From Oxytricha trifallax (Eukaryota; Ciliophora; Spirotrichea; Sporadotrichida; Oxytrichidae): DNA of 64,000 nt. Shown piece after piece: positions 45,665-55,980 of the stretch. A program made the position numbers and the translations under genes. Position 1 is the stretch's first letter. Each line of letters opens with the position of its first letter. The notes beneath the pieces are model-generated. The model had not been told where the DNA came from. It ran no database searches and worked only from the letters and a program-made list of their open reading frames with translations. Location: contig ARYC01018466.1 in NCBI GenBank assembly GCA_000711775.1, positions 1-64,000 of the forward strand. Direction: 5' to 3'.

Positions 45665-46640
45665 CTTGAGGCCACTTAATTCACTTATTCCACCAAGAAT
45701 AGCAATAGTTTAAAATCTTAACCTTTTAATAATGTATTTTTATGTTGCTAGATCTCTTATTCCAAGACCTTGAATTGAAGGTATTAAAGGTAAATTTTTG
45801 GCGTCGTTCCTCCCCACCTGCTCGTGGTGACGCTGCACGCTAGCCTTGAGTCTTTAGGTTCACTCCCCATGGTGCATCCTGAAGCAGTAAGCCTAGTGAC
45901 TTAGAGGTAGAGGTCGCTCTAGCTACTAGACTCAGGAGTCTGGGGGTGCCAAGCCGGTCCAGTCGGACACCCATTCTACTACACTACTCGATCCAGACCC
46001 TAAGGAGGCCCTGAGCCTCCCCTCTCGCTTACTAGCGAGACAACGAGCCAAAACAAAAAAAAAAGGTAAATTTTGCTATATCAGGGTGTTTAAACTTTGA
46101 TATTTTTCTCTTAGACCATGTTCATTTAATCGAATATGTAATTTAAATTATCCTTATAAAATGGAACATTAAAGTCACTCACTCTCTTTTATACGATTGA
46201 CTGTCTTGTAATATATTCCGTTATTTTTATATATGTTAGCTATCGATTAAGCAGATATGTGAAGCTCAGGAAATTGGCGATGAAACATCACAGCCCTCTA
46301 GGCTAGAGAGAAGTGTGCCCAGTATTTAAGAGTCTTATCATTAATAAGATAATCAATATGATGCTGCTAAAAGTTTAAGAGTCTCTTAGACTTAGAATTA
46401 AGATGCTATCTCTTTAAATTCAATGCTAATAGACAGTGAGACCTCACAGTTGCTGGAGATTTATGGAGTAGCCTTGCTATAGACGTATAATTCAGAACAG
46501 GCTTGAGTTATTCACTATATTCATCACATCCATATCGCAACTTAAACAATATATCTATATATTCACTGTCATAAACTGACCCCAAACCACGCATACCATA
46601 TACTCACTAAAATTACTAATATTTAAACATTAAATCCGTG
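45665..46640 (-). mobile_element. TBE-C, oldest TBE, partial, host of TBE-A and of a SINE
   Basis: Minus-strand transposase begins at ATG 46594 (MRGLGSVYDSEYIDILFKL), HTH SIARLLHKSPATVRSHC, YWAHFSLAQRAVMFHRQFPE, SIANIYKNNGIYYKTVNR: about 160 codons without TGA. After a phase change DFNVPFYKDNLNYIFDQM leads to the SINE insertion (45799-46064). Beyond the SINE it resumes KFTFNTFNSRSWNKRSSNI then IAILGGISELSGLKT up to 45665, where TBE-A is inserted. The right terminus near 46640 keeps a diverged TIR (ATAAACCTTAATGAAG) but no C4A4 end. Whether TBE-C continues left of 37496 is unclear; that sequence does not match the transposase. Confidence 0.85.
45799..46064 (+). mobile_element. tRNA-derived SINE with poly(A) tail
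   Basis: A 266-bp GC-rich insert ending in AAAACAAAAAAAAAA and flanked by a perfect 10-bp duplication GGTAAATTTT (45789-45798 and 46065-46074; AAAGGTAAATTTT if the A-run is counted). A tRNA-like region at about 45893-45965 has an A-box-like GACTTAGAGGTAGAGG, an anticodon-arm-like ACTAGACTCAGGAGTCTGG (Leu-type CAG) and a B-box-like CCGGTCCAGTCGGAC. Near the 3' end is a hairpin CTCGCTTACTAGCGAG. Different in sequence and tail from the (ATT)n retroposon. It lies inside TBE-C. Confidence 0.85.
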
Positions 46641-47274
46641 CATAAACCTTAATGAAGTATGCATTATTGATAAAATACAAAATATTAGGAAATTATAAAT
46701 GCGAAATATATTATAACTGATCATAAAATTATATAGCTAAAATAGTTTTTATTTATATGCGAAAAAGCTATATAATGCGAACGAAAATTTCATTTTTACA
46801 TTGTGACTTACTAACTGTATTTCATATTATTTATTCTGTAAATTATTATAATCACATTTCCATAAATTGTTCTATTTAGCAAACAACTAGTTTTCGTGAT
46901 ATATTAGCAAATATTTGAGAATGTGTTTTTAAATAGCGCAATATAAAATACGTCTTAGTCTCTCTTTATAAATAGATAGAGCGCGTGTAGGTTTAGTAAA
47001 ATATTTTATATTTACAATTTTTTAACTTTAAAATTGTATGATTAAAAAAATGATAGATAAAATTAAGACAATTAAATTCTTTATTTACTAATTCAAAGAA
47101 ATTGGATAAAAAATAGGGAAAATACTAACATGTATGCTTATGAAGATAAGAGTGGTCTATGATCCATTTTTAATTTAAGAATAAGTAAATTATTTATGTT
47201 TTTTTTAATTATCAATAAATTTGAAATTAAAAAAATTTATGCATAATAATTTCAACCTTTTATCATTCAAAAAC
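46641..47274. other. AT-rich interval, nothing recognised
   Basis: AT-rich; a weak plus frame at 47130-47300 overlaps the better minus frame of the next entry and is not accepted. Confidence 0.45.
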
Positions 47275-47440
47275 TCAATCAAACTATTGAAAGAGTTTTG
47301 AGGATTTTGAATGTTCCAATTTAATTTTTTTAAAGCCTGGGACATCATCTACCATTATAATTTGCTTTCCATCTTTTATCTCTAGCTTGGCATATTATAA
47401 CTGTATATCGAATTCAAGATTAAATACTAATAAAATTAAA
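47275..47440 (-). CDS. hypothetical protein exon
   Basis: Minus-strand frame of about 55 codons ending in TGA (complement 47275-47277) with very clean purine-first codon usage: FNLEFDIQLQYAKLEIKDGK, QIIMVDDVPGFKKIKLEHSK. Acidic/basic alternation typical of soluble domains. No start codon found within the exon; AT-rich DNA follows upstream. Unrecognised, but one of the better short coding signals in the window. Confidence 0.55.
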
Positions 47441-47839
47441 TTATACTAATCTATTTCTTATAGTTTTTATTTGTAAACTAATTTTCTTCTATTAATATTT
47501 ATTTATACTGTTTCATAATAATTAAGAATCATTTTTATTTAACTATTTAATGCTTTTTATCTTCTATTAATTAAATCCTAGTATATTGTTGGCTTAGTAT
47601 TCCATTTTATTAAATAATCCGAAACTTTATATATATTTATATATTTTTTATTAAACTTATTTTTGCAAATCAAAAGTTTGAAATAATTTTTAGTAGTAGT
47701 ATTAGTTGTAAAATACTTGAAGGTAAAATTAAAATAAATCGAATTGAGCAAGTGCAATAAATTACCCAAAGTATAATTTTATGAAATCACTTTTTATTGG
47801 ACAGTGGACAGTTGCGGTTTCCAGCGATTCATTCTATCT

Positions 47840-49462
47840 TGTTCATTTCTAATATTTGATTCGCCTATCCACTTCCCTCCTATTCATCTATTTATATCAA
47901 TTTCTTCTCTGCTCCTTCTAGGCTGTTCTTGTTGTTGTCATCAGTGTTCATGTTGACTGCATCCTCTTCCTTCTTTTCTTGCTGGTACTCCACCTTATTA
48001 CTCAATAGGAGTCCCTCTACTTCCGGGATTTCGTCCATTAATTCACTGAATTTGCCCTTACTTGCCTCGAGTTCCCTCTCTATTTGTCCTCCTGGGTCTT
48101 CCTCATTACTACGTCGTCCTATTAGTCAATCTAGGAGTTGAATATTTAAGTTTCTGACCCAAATCCCTAGTTTGCAAGCTCCCATATCTTGTTGTTTTTC
48201 TTCTCGGTGTCTCTCGCTATCTCTTCATCACTCAGTGCAATTCCTGATCTACCGATCTCCATTTCATGAATCCCAAACATCATGTAGTATCACTACATAT
48301 ATATTCACTCTTTAGCGAAGATTTGAAATACTCGCTCACCCTGTAATTCAAATACTATGTGATTAGTTATTAATACTGCCATGATCCCACAGTTTTCCAG
48401 ATCTTTTACTTAGTTTTTGTTCGCCAAACTATTTAGTTTGTTGATCTTGAACTCTATCCCAACAATCTCTTCTGCAAGTTCACTAATCTTGTCTAAATAC
48501 TTTTGCATGAGAGCTAGGCTTCCTATTGATTTCTTTGTGTCGTGGATCTCTAGAGTCTTAGTCTCTCTCTCGATTTTCAGAATTACTTAGTTTTTGCAAT
48601 TCTTTAAATTACTCTAGCAGCTTGTTGGGATAACTATTCCTTCCAAAGCCTCTGTGTCTCTCCAGTATTTACCATTGTCAAGCTTCCAGTTTACAGACCC
48701 AATGATTTTCTCCAGGCTTTGTATTCCTTTGTCGTTCATGACTATTGGTGCCATTATTATGAGTCCCAGTTTGGTTTGATTGAATTGTACTTCCTCCATT
48801 TATTTGGATATTTCCATTATTTCTTCTGAGATGTATTTCCAGGGATGAGATCCAAATTTTTTCAATCTTGATTGATTTTTTTTCCAGCGATCATGTTGTT
48901 TCTCTGACCAAAGGTCTCTTTCCCTCACTCCTCTTTGCCTTGCTTCTCTCCTATCTTCATACTTTTTAACTAATGCTTTCTCTAGTCTGGTCCTTGCGCT
49001 TTGGCAGCATATGATAGTGATAATTCTCTTCACTTGAGGAACCCACCCTTTCTTTGCGTAGGTTATTTTTTCAAATCCTTGACAAGCAACTTCTGACAAG
49101 TCGATGATTCTATTGAACTTCATCTGATCTCACAGAACGAACACTGATCAATCCTCGTGTTAGTCGAATTGAGTTCTTTAGCTCCTGGATTCATGTAGCT
49201 TCTTGCTTGGGTTTGATTTTCCAATCTTGAGCTTGCTTTTATAACTCATCTATTTGTTTAGTGGAACTCTGATATTCTCCTCATTTATAATACCTAGCGC
49301 TTCTTGGTCTCTGATCCTATCTTTGTGATTGTATCTTACCTCTTACACTTTCCTCCAGAATTCCCTCTTCTTGTTGTCGTATCCCTACCTTCCGGTATTT
49401 CTTTCCTTTGAATTGCTCTTCTTTTCCTCCTCTTGATGTTCACTGAAACTTGATTTGTTCAT
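47840..49462 (-). pseudogene. LINE-3 copy, post-RT charged region
   Basis: Begins in phase with the RT: an internal ATG at 49462 gives MNKSSFSEHQEEEKKSN, then REFWRKVQEVRYNHKDRIRD, LNKQMSYKSKLKIGKSNPSK. After a break: IIDLSEVACQGFEKITYAKK, IITIICCQSARTRLEKALVK, GVRERDLWSEKQ (49123-48800), GLIIMAPIVMNDKGIQSLEK (48799-48614), and an acidic C-terminus IERELEASKGKFSELMDEI, NMNTDDNNKNSLEGAEKKL. About 530 residues in all. Conserved in three copies. Role unknown; position after the RT is unusual for a protein resembling ORF1 in charge. Confidence 0.65.
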
Positions 49463-49519
49463 TAGTATCCTATTTAATTGTTAAAGATTTCTCTTTATTT
49501 TTAATTAATTATTTTATTA

Positions 49520-52500
49520 TAATTCTCTTATTTCACCTAATTATTACTTTCTGGGTCTTTCACGTTTTAGATATTCAATTCTTTTGTCAAATCTAAATTT
49601 GAGTAATCTAATCTGTTTATATCTCCTTTTTTTGACATCAGCCACCTTAAATAGTTTTTTTAATAGGCTGGTAATATTCGCGTAGTTCTAGTCGTCTTAT
49701 TCTTTAGCCCAGCCAAATCATGTCCTTGATAATTTATATTTGTTTGTGACTATTTAAGTTAAATATTCTATTATCTCTTATTGTTTTTGAGAATCTGTTT
49801 GGGTCTCCTTCTGAGTTAATCAGTTCACTATTCTTCATATGATTCTAGTCTACCAAGACCTTGTGTACTCTTCAGTAATGGCTCGTGCAATAGTTGATTA
49901 TAGTTTTCCTTTAACTTATTGCCATCATGGCATCCATAACATATTGAGCAAGGAATATTTTCTTTTTTTTTAAAGTTTATTTCCCTTTTCTTTGATCTCT
50001 TCACTCGCTTTTTTTTGGCTTTATGAATTGGTCTATGTTCATATTTATTCTCTTCATGTTTTTCTGAACCAAGTCCCTTATTATTTCAGTGGTATTAGTT
50101 TCTATTAACTAGGTAACATTTCTCAAAATTTTGTTAGGAATATCCCTCGGTGTTCAAAAGGCGATTCTTTTTAGTTGTAATTCCATCTTCTCGATTTCTT
50201 CTAGTTTCATGAATCGAGCAGCCACCAACGGGGTGTATTTGTATATCATTAGTGATCTTATCTGTTCCATCATTAATGTGTCACTGACTGTACGATTGTT
50301 AGAATTTGTTGGTTTCTAGTAGAATTCTGTTTTCTTTTCAATTTCATTCCAAGTATTTCTTAGTAGATTTCGTGTGTTCAGACATATGTTTAATCCTGAG
50401 TACTTAGCTTCTTGGACTTTGTTAATTCCTTCTATTTGAATTTCATTTCTAAAGTTCCTTGAGTCACTCAAAAATAATGTCTTTTTCGTGTTAATCTTTA
50501 AGTTGTATGATTTCTTTATTTCCCTAAAGCATTCTATAACTCTTCTAAACTATTATAGGTCTTTAGTGTTTACAAAGATGTCATCTGCAAATGCAATCAA
50601 TTTGCATTGTTTAATTAGAGACTTAAGTTTTTTTTTTAGGCGTATAAGGCATCTTATAGATATAGGCTGAATAACATGGGTGATAATCTGATTCTTTGTG
50701 CTACTCCCTGTTCTATTTTTATCTCCTTTTCCTAAAATGTGATTTTGTTATTCGAGTACAACATCTCAATGAGCTTTACTATTTCCGCGTCTTTCTGTCA
50801 TTTGGTAAAAATTTTTAATATTCAGGCAATTATTAAAATTAATAAACTCTTACTAAATGGTATAAACTATAATATTAATCATTCTTAAGTTGATTATTTT
50901 GAATGTATTTTTCATTATGTAAGGCAATCGAGAAAAGTTGCCGAGAATTTCTCGATTGCCTTACATTAACTTAAAAATTTAATAAATCTATTTTCATTTA
51001 CTATTATTGATGTTTTTTCGCTTAATTAAATCATATTATTATTATTAGTTAGTAAATAGTGAGTAACTGTGAGATGATTTATCACAAAATTTTTTCTATA
51101 TCTACCTAAGTTTAGAAAAAGTTATTCACTCATTATTGCTAAAATAAAAAAGAATAGGAATTTATAAATACATAAAATAAATAAACTGTCTATATTTTAG
51201 TATTAGTAAATTTAATTAGATTTATAATAGAGAAAAATGGAATAATAATGTGAGTTTTTATAGTATATGAACTTATATACTTTAACATGCTATGATGAAA
51301 TTTATATTTTTAATTAATTTCATATTTCCATAATCATTTGTCATTCCACGGAAATGATGTGATTGTGAAAATAGAATAGTTTTTTTAGTTTGTTAGTAAA
51401 TCTTAGCTTTTATCTTTGTGAATACTGTATTATTTAAGTAGCGCAATTAGAAATTTGTATATTCATATAATTTGAGAAATTCTTAAATTTAATGGGAGTA
51501 TCAATGAAGTTTAAAGTAAATATGTATAATTAAGGTTGATATTTTCAAAAATAATCACTTACTATACGTTTAATTTGTGAAAATTAAATACTACTTAGAG
51601 AGGTTTTATGGGTAGTTTGGTATAAACTGTTCCATTTAAAAAATAATATCTAGAATTTTAAATATATTACGTTAATTGATTACTTTCTATAATTTTTAAA
51701 TCTGAAAAATTCATGATCGATAATTAATATATAACACTTCTTAAAGTTTTATAATATAAGGCTTAAATTGTTACTAGTAATAATTATATCATACAAAATA
51801 AAGTCTTTCTAAAAAGTTAATACTTTTTAGAGAGATGTTAGTTAATTTATATATAATAAATAATCAATAATTCATGAATAAGCTAAAGATTACATTTATA
51901 ATTTACACTTACTCAATTTGATTTATGAATTCTGTTTATTTAAATAATTAAAGTATAAGATGAAAATAAACTATTTAGACTTCTTAAATAAATTATTTTG
52001 AATTAATTAAAATAAAAAATTAGGATTAATTTTAAGCTACATATTTATGAATAATAGACTTTAACTTGATTTATTCATTCAGTCAACTATTTTTTTTTAA
52101 TTTTTACCAAATCTATCTTTACTTTTAAATTGATATATGTTTGTCTTTCTAGACTGAGTCATAAGCTTTTTATAGGTCTATTAGTAAGTATGCTTCTCTT
52201 TATTTGCTCTTCCTCCTGGATTAATTGATGTGTTCGAGGAATCTTATTAGGTTAATATGCGTACTTTTACTTTCTTTAAAACCATTTTGGTAGTTTCCTG
52301 TTTGTAGTAGCCCACTCTAGTTTTCGATTGTTTTGTTAATTATAACTTTTTCCACTATTTTCCTAAATGTGAGTTCACTACAATTGGCCTTATGTTGCTA
52401 ACATCTGGTTATGAATTCTTCTAATCTTTGCTTAAAAGGATCAACCTTCCCTCTTTGATTTACTGTAGGATTTATCTATCGTTGAGCCATTAGGTTATTT

Positions 52501-52978
52501 TTTGACAAATTAATTCTCGTATTTTCTAGGATTTGCATAAAATTTTCCCATCAAACCATCTAGGTCTATTGCTTTATTGAAGTTGCATTCTTGTATACTT
52601 TTTTTCGACGTTTTTTTCCTCGCAGAGTCTTTCTGCTTCTTCTTAGTCAAGCATCGTTATGTCTTTCTTATTTTACAATGTATCTTTGTCTTCTCTTTTG
52701 TCTTTGAATAACTGACTGTAAAACTCTACGATTTTCCTTCTTGTATCCTCCCTTGCCTCAATTCTTTTGTCATTAATCGTTAGTCCTTTAATTGGTTGTG
52801 AGTCCTTTTGACTCTTCGTCAGTCTTTTCACCATGTGGAAGAAACCTTTTAAATCGTTTTTGTTCAAGCACTATTCTAAGTCGTTGATTGCTTCTTTCCA
52901 TTTGATCTTCATTTCTTAAAAAATGTTGGCCTAGCTTGTTCCATTGTTTCTAAGGAACCACTCTGGTGGTTGTTAATA
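49520..52978 (-). pseudogene. LINE-3 copy, reverse transcriptase
   Basis: Right to left: linker with SQPIKGLTINDKRIEARED and KIVEFYSQLFKDKRED (52867-52690), fingers, motif A near 52190 (AYDSV type), then the 1.3-kb insert, motif B as GVAQRIRLSPMLFSLYL near 50660-50710 (GS changed to RI), motif C as LIAFADDIFVN near 50570-50610 with both catalytic Asp present, KYLGL-type block near 50390, thumb and a basic end LLKFRFDKRIEYLKRERPRK near 49560. Several frame breaks. The frame then continues into the post-RT region. Confidence 0.8.
50801..52112. mobile_element. 1.3-kb AT-rich insertion in LINE-3 RT, non-coding
   Basis: LINE RT sequence stops at 50800 and resumes near 52113, judged by alignment with the 62.3 kb copy. 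The insert has short inverted ends, TTTGGTAAAAATT and AATTTTTACCAAAT. Near its left end is a perfect 16-bp hairpin stem TAAGGCAATCGAGAAA / TTTCTCGATTGCCTTA (about 50919-50962). No transposase or other frame is recognisable. Could be a non-autonomous DNA element of an unknown family. AT may be the target duplication (uncertain). Confidence 0.65.
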
Positions 52979-53401
52979 TTGTAGAAATACATTTGAATTT
53001 GGAAAATTGATTATAATTAAATTAAATATAAATCAAAATGGTGTCAGTTAAAGTTTACAAATTTGAACGATCTAGGACTCATTGGATAGGGAATTCAAAA
53101 TAAGCTGGACTTTAATATTGGCGGTACTATTTTATCGTATCCCCAGAGCGAGATAACTTCACTTTAATTAAATTCAAAAAATTTCAATGAATTATACCCT
53201 CATATTGAGCTTGAGTTATCTCACTCCAGGGATGATGCGATAAAATAGTGCCGCCAATAGTAAAGTCCAGCTAATTTTGAATTCCCTATCGAATGAGTCC
53301 AAGATCGTTCAAATTTGTCAACTTTAACTGCCTCGATTTTGATTTATATTTAATTTAATTTAACTATAATCAATTTTTCAAATTCAAATGTATTTTTACA
53401 A
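52979..53401. mobile_element. fold-back (MITE-like) element 3 in LINE-3 copy
   Basis: A 423-bp palindromic element bounded by TA on both sides (52977-52978 and 53402-53403). TIRs start TTGTAGAAATACATTTGAAT and extend for about 180 bp as near-perfect inverted repeats; centre near 53190. Splits the LINE between endonuclease and RT. Arms include GGCGGTACTATTTTATCG and its partner. No coding capacity. TA duplication suggests Tc1/mariner-type mobilisation, different from the ACT-flanked element 1. Confidence 0.88.
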
Positions 53402-54553
53402 TACCAACTTTTTCCTTTTACCTGTTTTTCTATTTTGTCTTTGAAACATTCTTGTATTGGATGTCTTATTCCTTTAGTGAAAGTTCCCTTCCTTCTTCAA
53501 TAAATGTCTTCCAGCATTATTTTCTGATGTCCGTTATTCTAATTGCCCTCTCTCTGTCTGTTAATTTCAGGTCATCATCTTGGTAATTTATTTTATGAAT
53601 CACTTGTACTAGTTTGAGATCCGTTAGTCTAAGTTGGCATGTTTCTTATTTCACAGTCTCTTTATTTTGTAAAGATCTGGTCAAGTTAGTTCCCTTTCGT
53701 GTGAGTTTCCACTCCTTCCGGAATAGATTCTTTCAACCTCTCTTTGTTAAATCTTTTCCCCAAGTCTTTAATATGGAAGTTGAAGTCTCCCATCACAATT
53801 ATTCTCTGTTTTGGAATTTCTACTTTAGAGATTAATCATAAAAATCAGTATGTTTTGTTGTTTTTTTACTTCTTCGTTCCAAAATGGTGGTTTGTATGCT
53901 GTTATGATGTGGAGTAGAAATCCCCCCACGTTCAAGATGTTCCATGCTATAAATTGTTTGAGAGTTTTGAATGTTTTAATTTCATACTTTCCACTATTTA
54001 ATACCAGCACTCCTCCATTCCTCGCTAGTTGGGTTTGTGCTATGTTCTTGTTGTTGATTCCAACCAGTCTTTAGAGTCTTGTCTCTACAAGTCCTATGAA
54101 ATCGAAGTTTTTGCCTTCAATGTCTTTCATCAGTTGGTCTTGTTAAAGTTTTGAGTTCAATCCTCTGACATTCTGTAGGCATAGGTTTATCTCTATCGTC
54201 TTCGTAATTCCTTGTCTTTTGTTACTTATGATTTGTTCTCTCCTCTTGGTTTGTTATCTCTCCGCGAACCTTTAATTTCTTCTCACCCATCCTTCAACTT
54301 CTCTAACAGGTTAGTAGAATTCAGGCTGTTGGCTATTGTCAATCTTGACCGAAAATTTGTTTATATTTTTCCAATTGTTTTATTATAACTATACATTCTG
54401 GTTTTGAGATGTTGAATTTTACGAATTTAATTTTGAATTTTCAAATTATTTTTCCAATGTTTACTATGAAGACGGTTTCTCTCCTTGACCACTGTTTTGC
54501 GAGTAGGTAAGTAGTTTCCTCCTTCCATTAGTTATTAACTTTTCTGGCACCAT
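53402..54553 (-). pseudogene. LINE-3 copy, N-terminus and APE-type endonuclease
   Basis: N-terminal Gln/Asn-rich extension of about 130 residues, EVEGWVRRNQRFAERQQTKR, then endonuclease motifs in order: CLQNVRGLNSKLQQDQ (near 54170), FDFIGLVETRLQRLVG (near 54090), ARNGGVLVLNSGKYEIKTF (near 54020), FLLHIITAYKPPFWNEE (near 53890), and after one phase change near 53830 IIVMGDFNFHIKDLGK with the catalytic Asp and Asn intact (near 53780), then GVETHTKGNQLDQIFTK. Nicks target DNA for target-primed reverse transcription (family knowledge). Without the one shift the endonuclease would look functional. Confidence 0.85.
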
Positions 54554-54610
54554 TTTTCCCGCCTCTTTAATTCTTAAAGATTTCTCTTTATTTTTAATTA
54601 ATTATTTTTA

Positions 54611-55514
54611 ATAGTAAGTAATTGATTTTATTTGAAAGAAGTTTAAAGAGTCAATCTCTGTTTTATCACTTGTCTTAATTAATTTACTGGAAGATTAGCG
54701 AGTATTTTAAAACTGAGGAATTATTCTGATATCATTTGACTTAATTCATTTTATATCTATCGAATCATAAAAAGAAGATCTTGCTAAAAGAAGTTTTTTG
54801 TTGTTGAACTATCCATAAATAGCTTAGCTCAATCTTATTGTTTGAGCCAAAATAATCTTAAAATTAATTAAGTTATAGTAAAATGTAAAGTTTGCTCCAT
54901 TTTTTTCCAAGTTTAAAATTCAATTTTAGAGCTTTATTTTTAATGAGTTTTTGGAATTATATAAAATATAATTGACACTGTTTATTGAGGTAATGTCGTC
55001 ATGCTAACAATTTATTTGACATTTCCAGGTCATTTTTTAATTAAATCTACCATCTTTCTCATCTGTAGAATAATTTTTATCTATTGCTAATAGTTTTCCA
55101 TTAAAATATAATATAATATTTTATTTTAATATATTATTATATCATCTAATTAGATTATTTTCTCAATAGAGATGCTAAATTAATTAACATTCATAAATAC
55201 TTCAGTATTAATTACAATAAAGCATTGAATAATATTATTCATTTGAATAGATATACTATAGGGGTTGAGGCTAGTTGTATTCAAGTGTTTCTGCTTTGGT
55301 TCATTAACGGGTAATTATCTAAAATTAATGTTAGAACCTCGACCACTCTTAGATTATAGACTTTTGATCCTCATACCAAACGCAGATAAGTTAACTCTCA
55401 TAAATTTAAATTGCAACTGGAAAAAAAAACTATCATACACCTCTAATAACTAATCTTATATTAATAATATTATTTTATCTTTAACTAGAAGGATGAACTT
55501 CAATTTAAGTTAAA
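54611..55514 (+). other. candidate host exons
   Basis: Plus-strand stretch near 54730-54860, open to a TGA, reads DLIHFISIESQKEDLAKRSF, LLLNYPQIAQLNLIV: coding-like but short. Another at 55255-55460 is open in two frames (for example GVEASCIQVFLLWFING and MRLVVFKCFCFGSLTGNY). Neither has both ends. Rest AT-rich. Confidence 0.35.
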
Positions 55515-55706
55515 ATGACAGTTTTAGCACACTAGAACTTCATCCAGCAATTAGCAGAATTTCACCTGGTGAGTAGATTCCTGGCATTTGCATTGAAAGT
55601 TACTAGCCAAAAAGGTAAGAAATCAATAGACGAACGATATGCATAGATTTATGCCTTAATATTCACTGTTTTAATGAGTAAAAAATTAAACATTTACCAT
55701 TAGTGA
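55515..55706 (+). CDS. small hypothetical protein, 63 aa
   Basis: Complete ORF from ATG 55515 to TGA 55704-55706: MTVLAHQNFIQQLAEFHLVS, FLAFALKVTSQKGKKSIDE, RYAQIYALIFTVLMSKKLN. A canonical-looking donor (GTGAGTAG) lies inside, so a short intron is possible and the protein may be shorter or part of a larger gene. Helical, moderately hydrophobic. Unrecognised. Confidence 0.45.
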
Positions 55707-55980
55707 GAAAATATCAATTTTTTATATAGTATTTATTTATTTATTTTAAATTAAAGAATGAGCTATTTAAATTTGAGTTAAATTGTTGTTTAATATTAAA
55801 ACAAACATAATTTCATATAAAGATAACATTTAATTTTTACAATCATCATTGAGATATAGTTAATTTATTTTTAATCTTAAAAAATAATATAAAAGAGTAA
55901 AATCATTGGATTAGAGTAATTAATACAATAATTGAGCTATAATAGTAATTAAACGAAATTAAAGGAAATATATTAAAAGA
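55707..55980. other. AT-rich spacer
   Basis: Very AT-rich with no frame of interest. Confidence 0.5.

Larger units (their letters stand above)
47830..54610 (-). mobile_element. LINE-3 copy: most complete LINE, with two insertions
   Basis: ORF starts at ATG 54553 (MVPEKLITNGRRKLLTY); endonuclease about 54200-53410; RT about 52980-49690; post-RT region to about 47840. Interrupted by a fold-back element (52979-53401) and by a 1.3-kb insert (50801-52112). Net length about 5.0 kb. Frame breaks are fewer than in the other copies. In ciliate code the RT frame reads through into the post-RT region without a stop. A 34-bp sequence in the 5' leader (54576-54609) recurs inside the element at 49481-49514. 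No 3' tail seen near 47830. Confidence 0.88.

Noticed and set aside
50131-50670. Plus-strand ORFs through the LINE-3 region (and similar ones at 12.7-13.1, 15.4-16.2, 28.3-29.1, 47.9 and 53.6-54.0 kb)
   Set aside because: They are antisense shadows of the LINE coding strand; the minus strand carries recognisable RT and endonuclease motifs.
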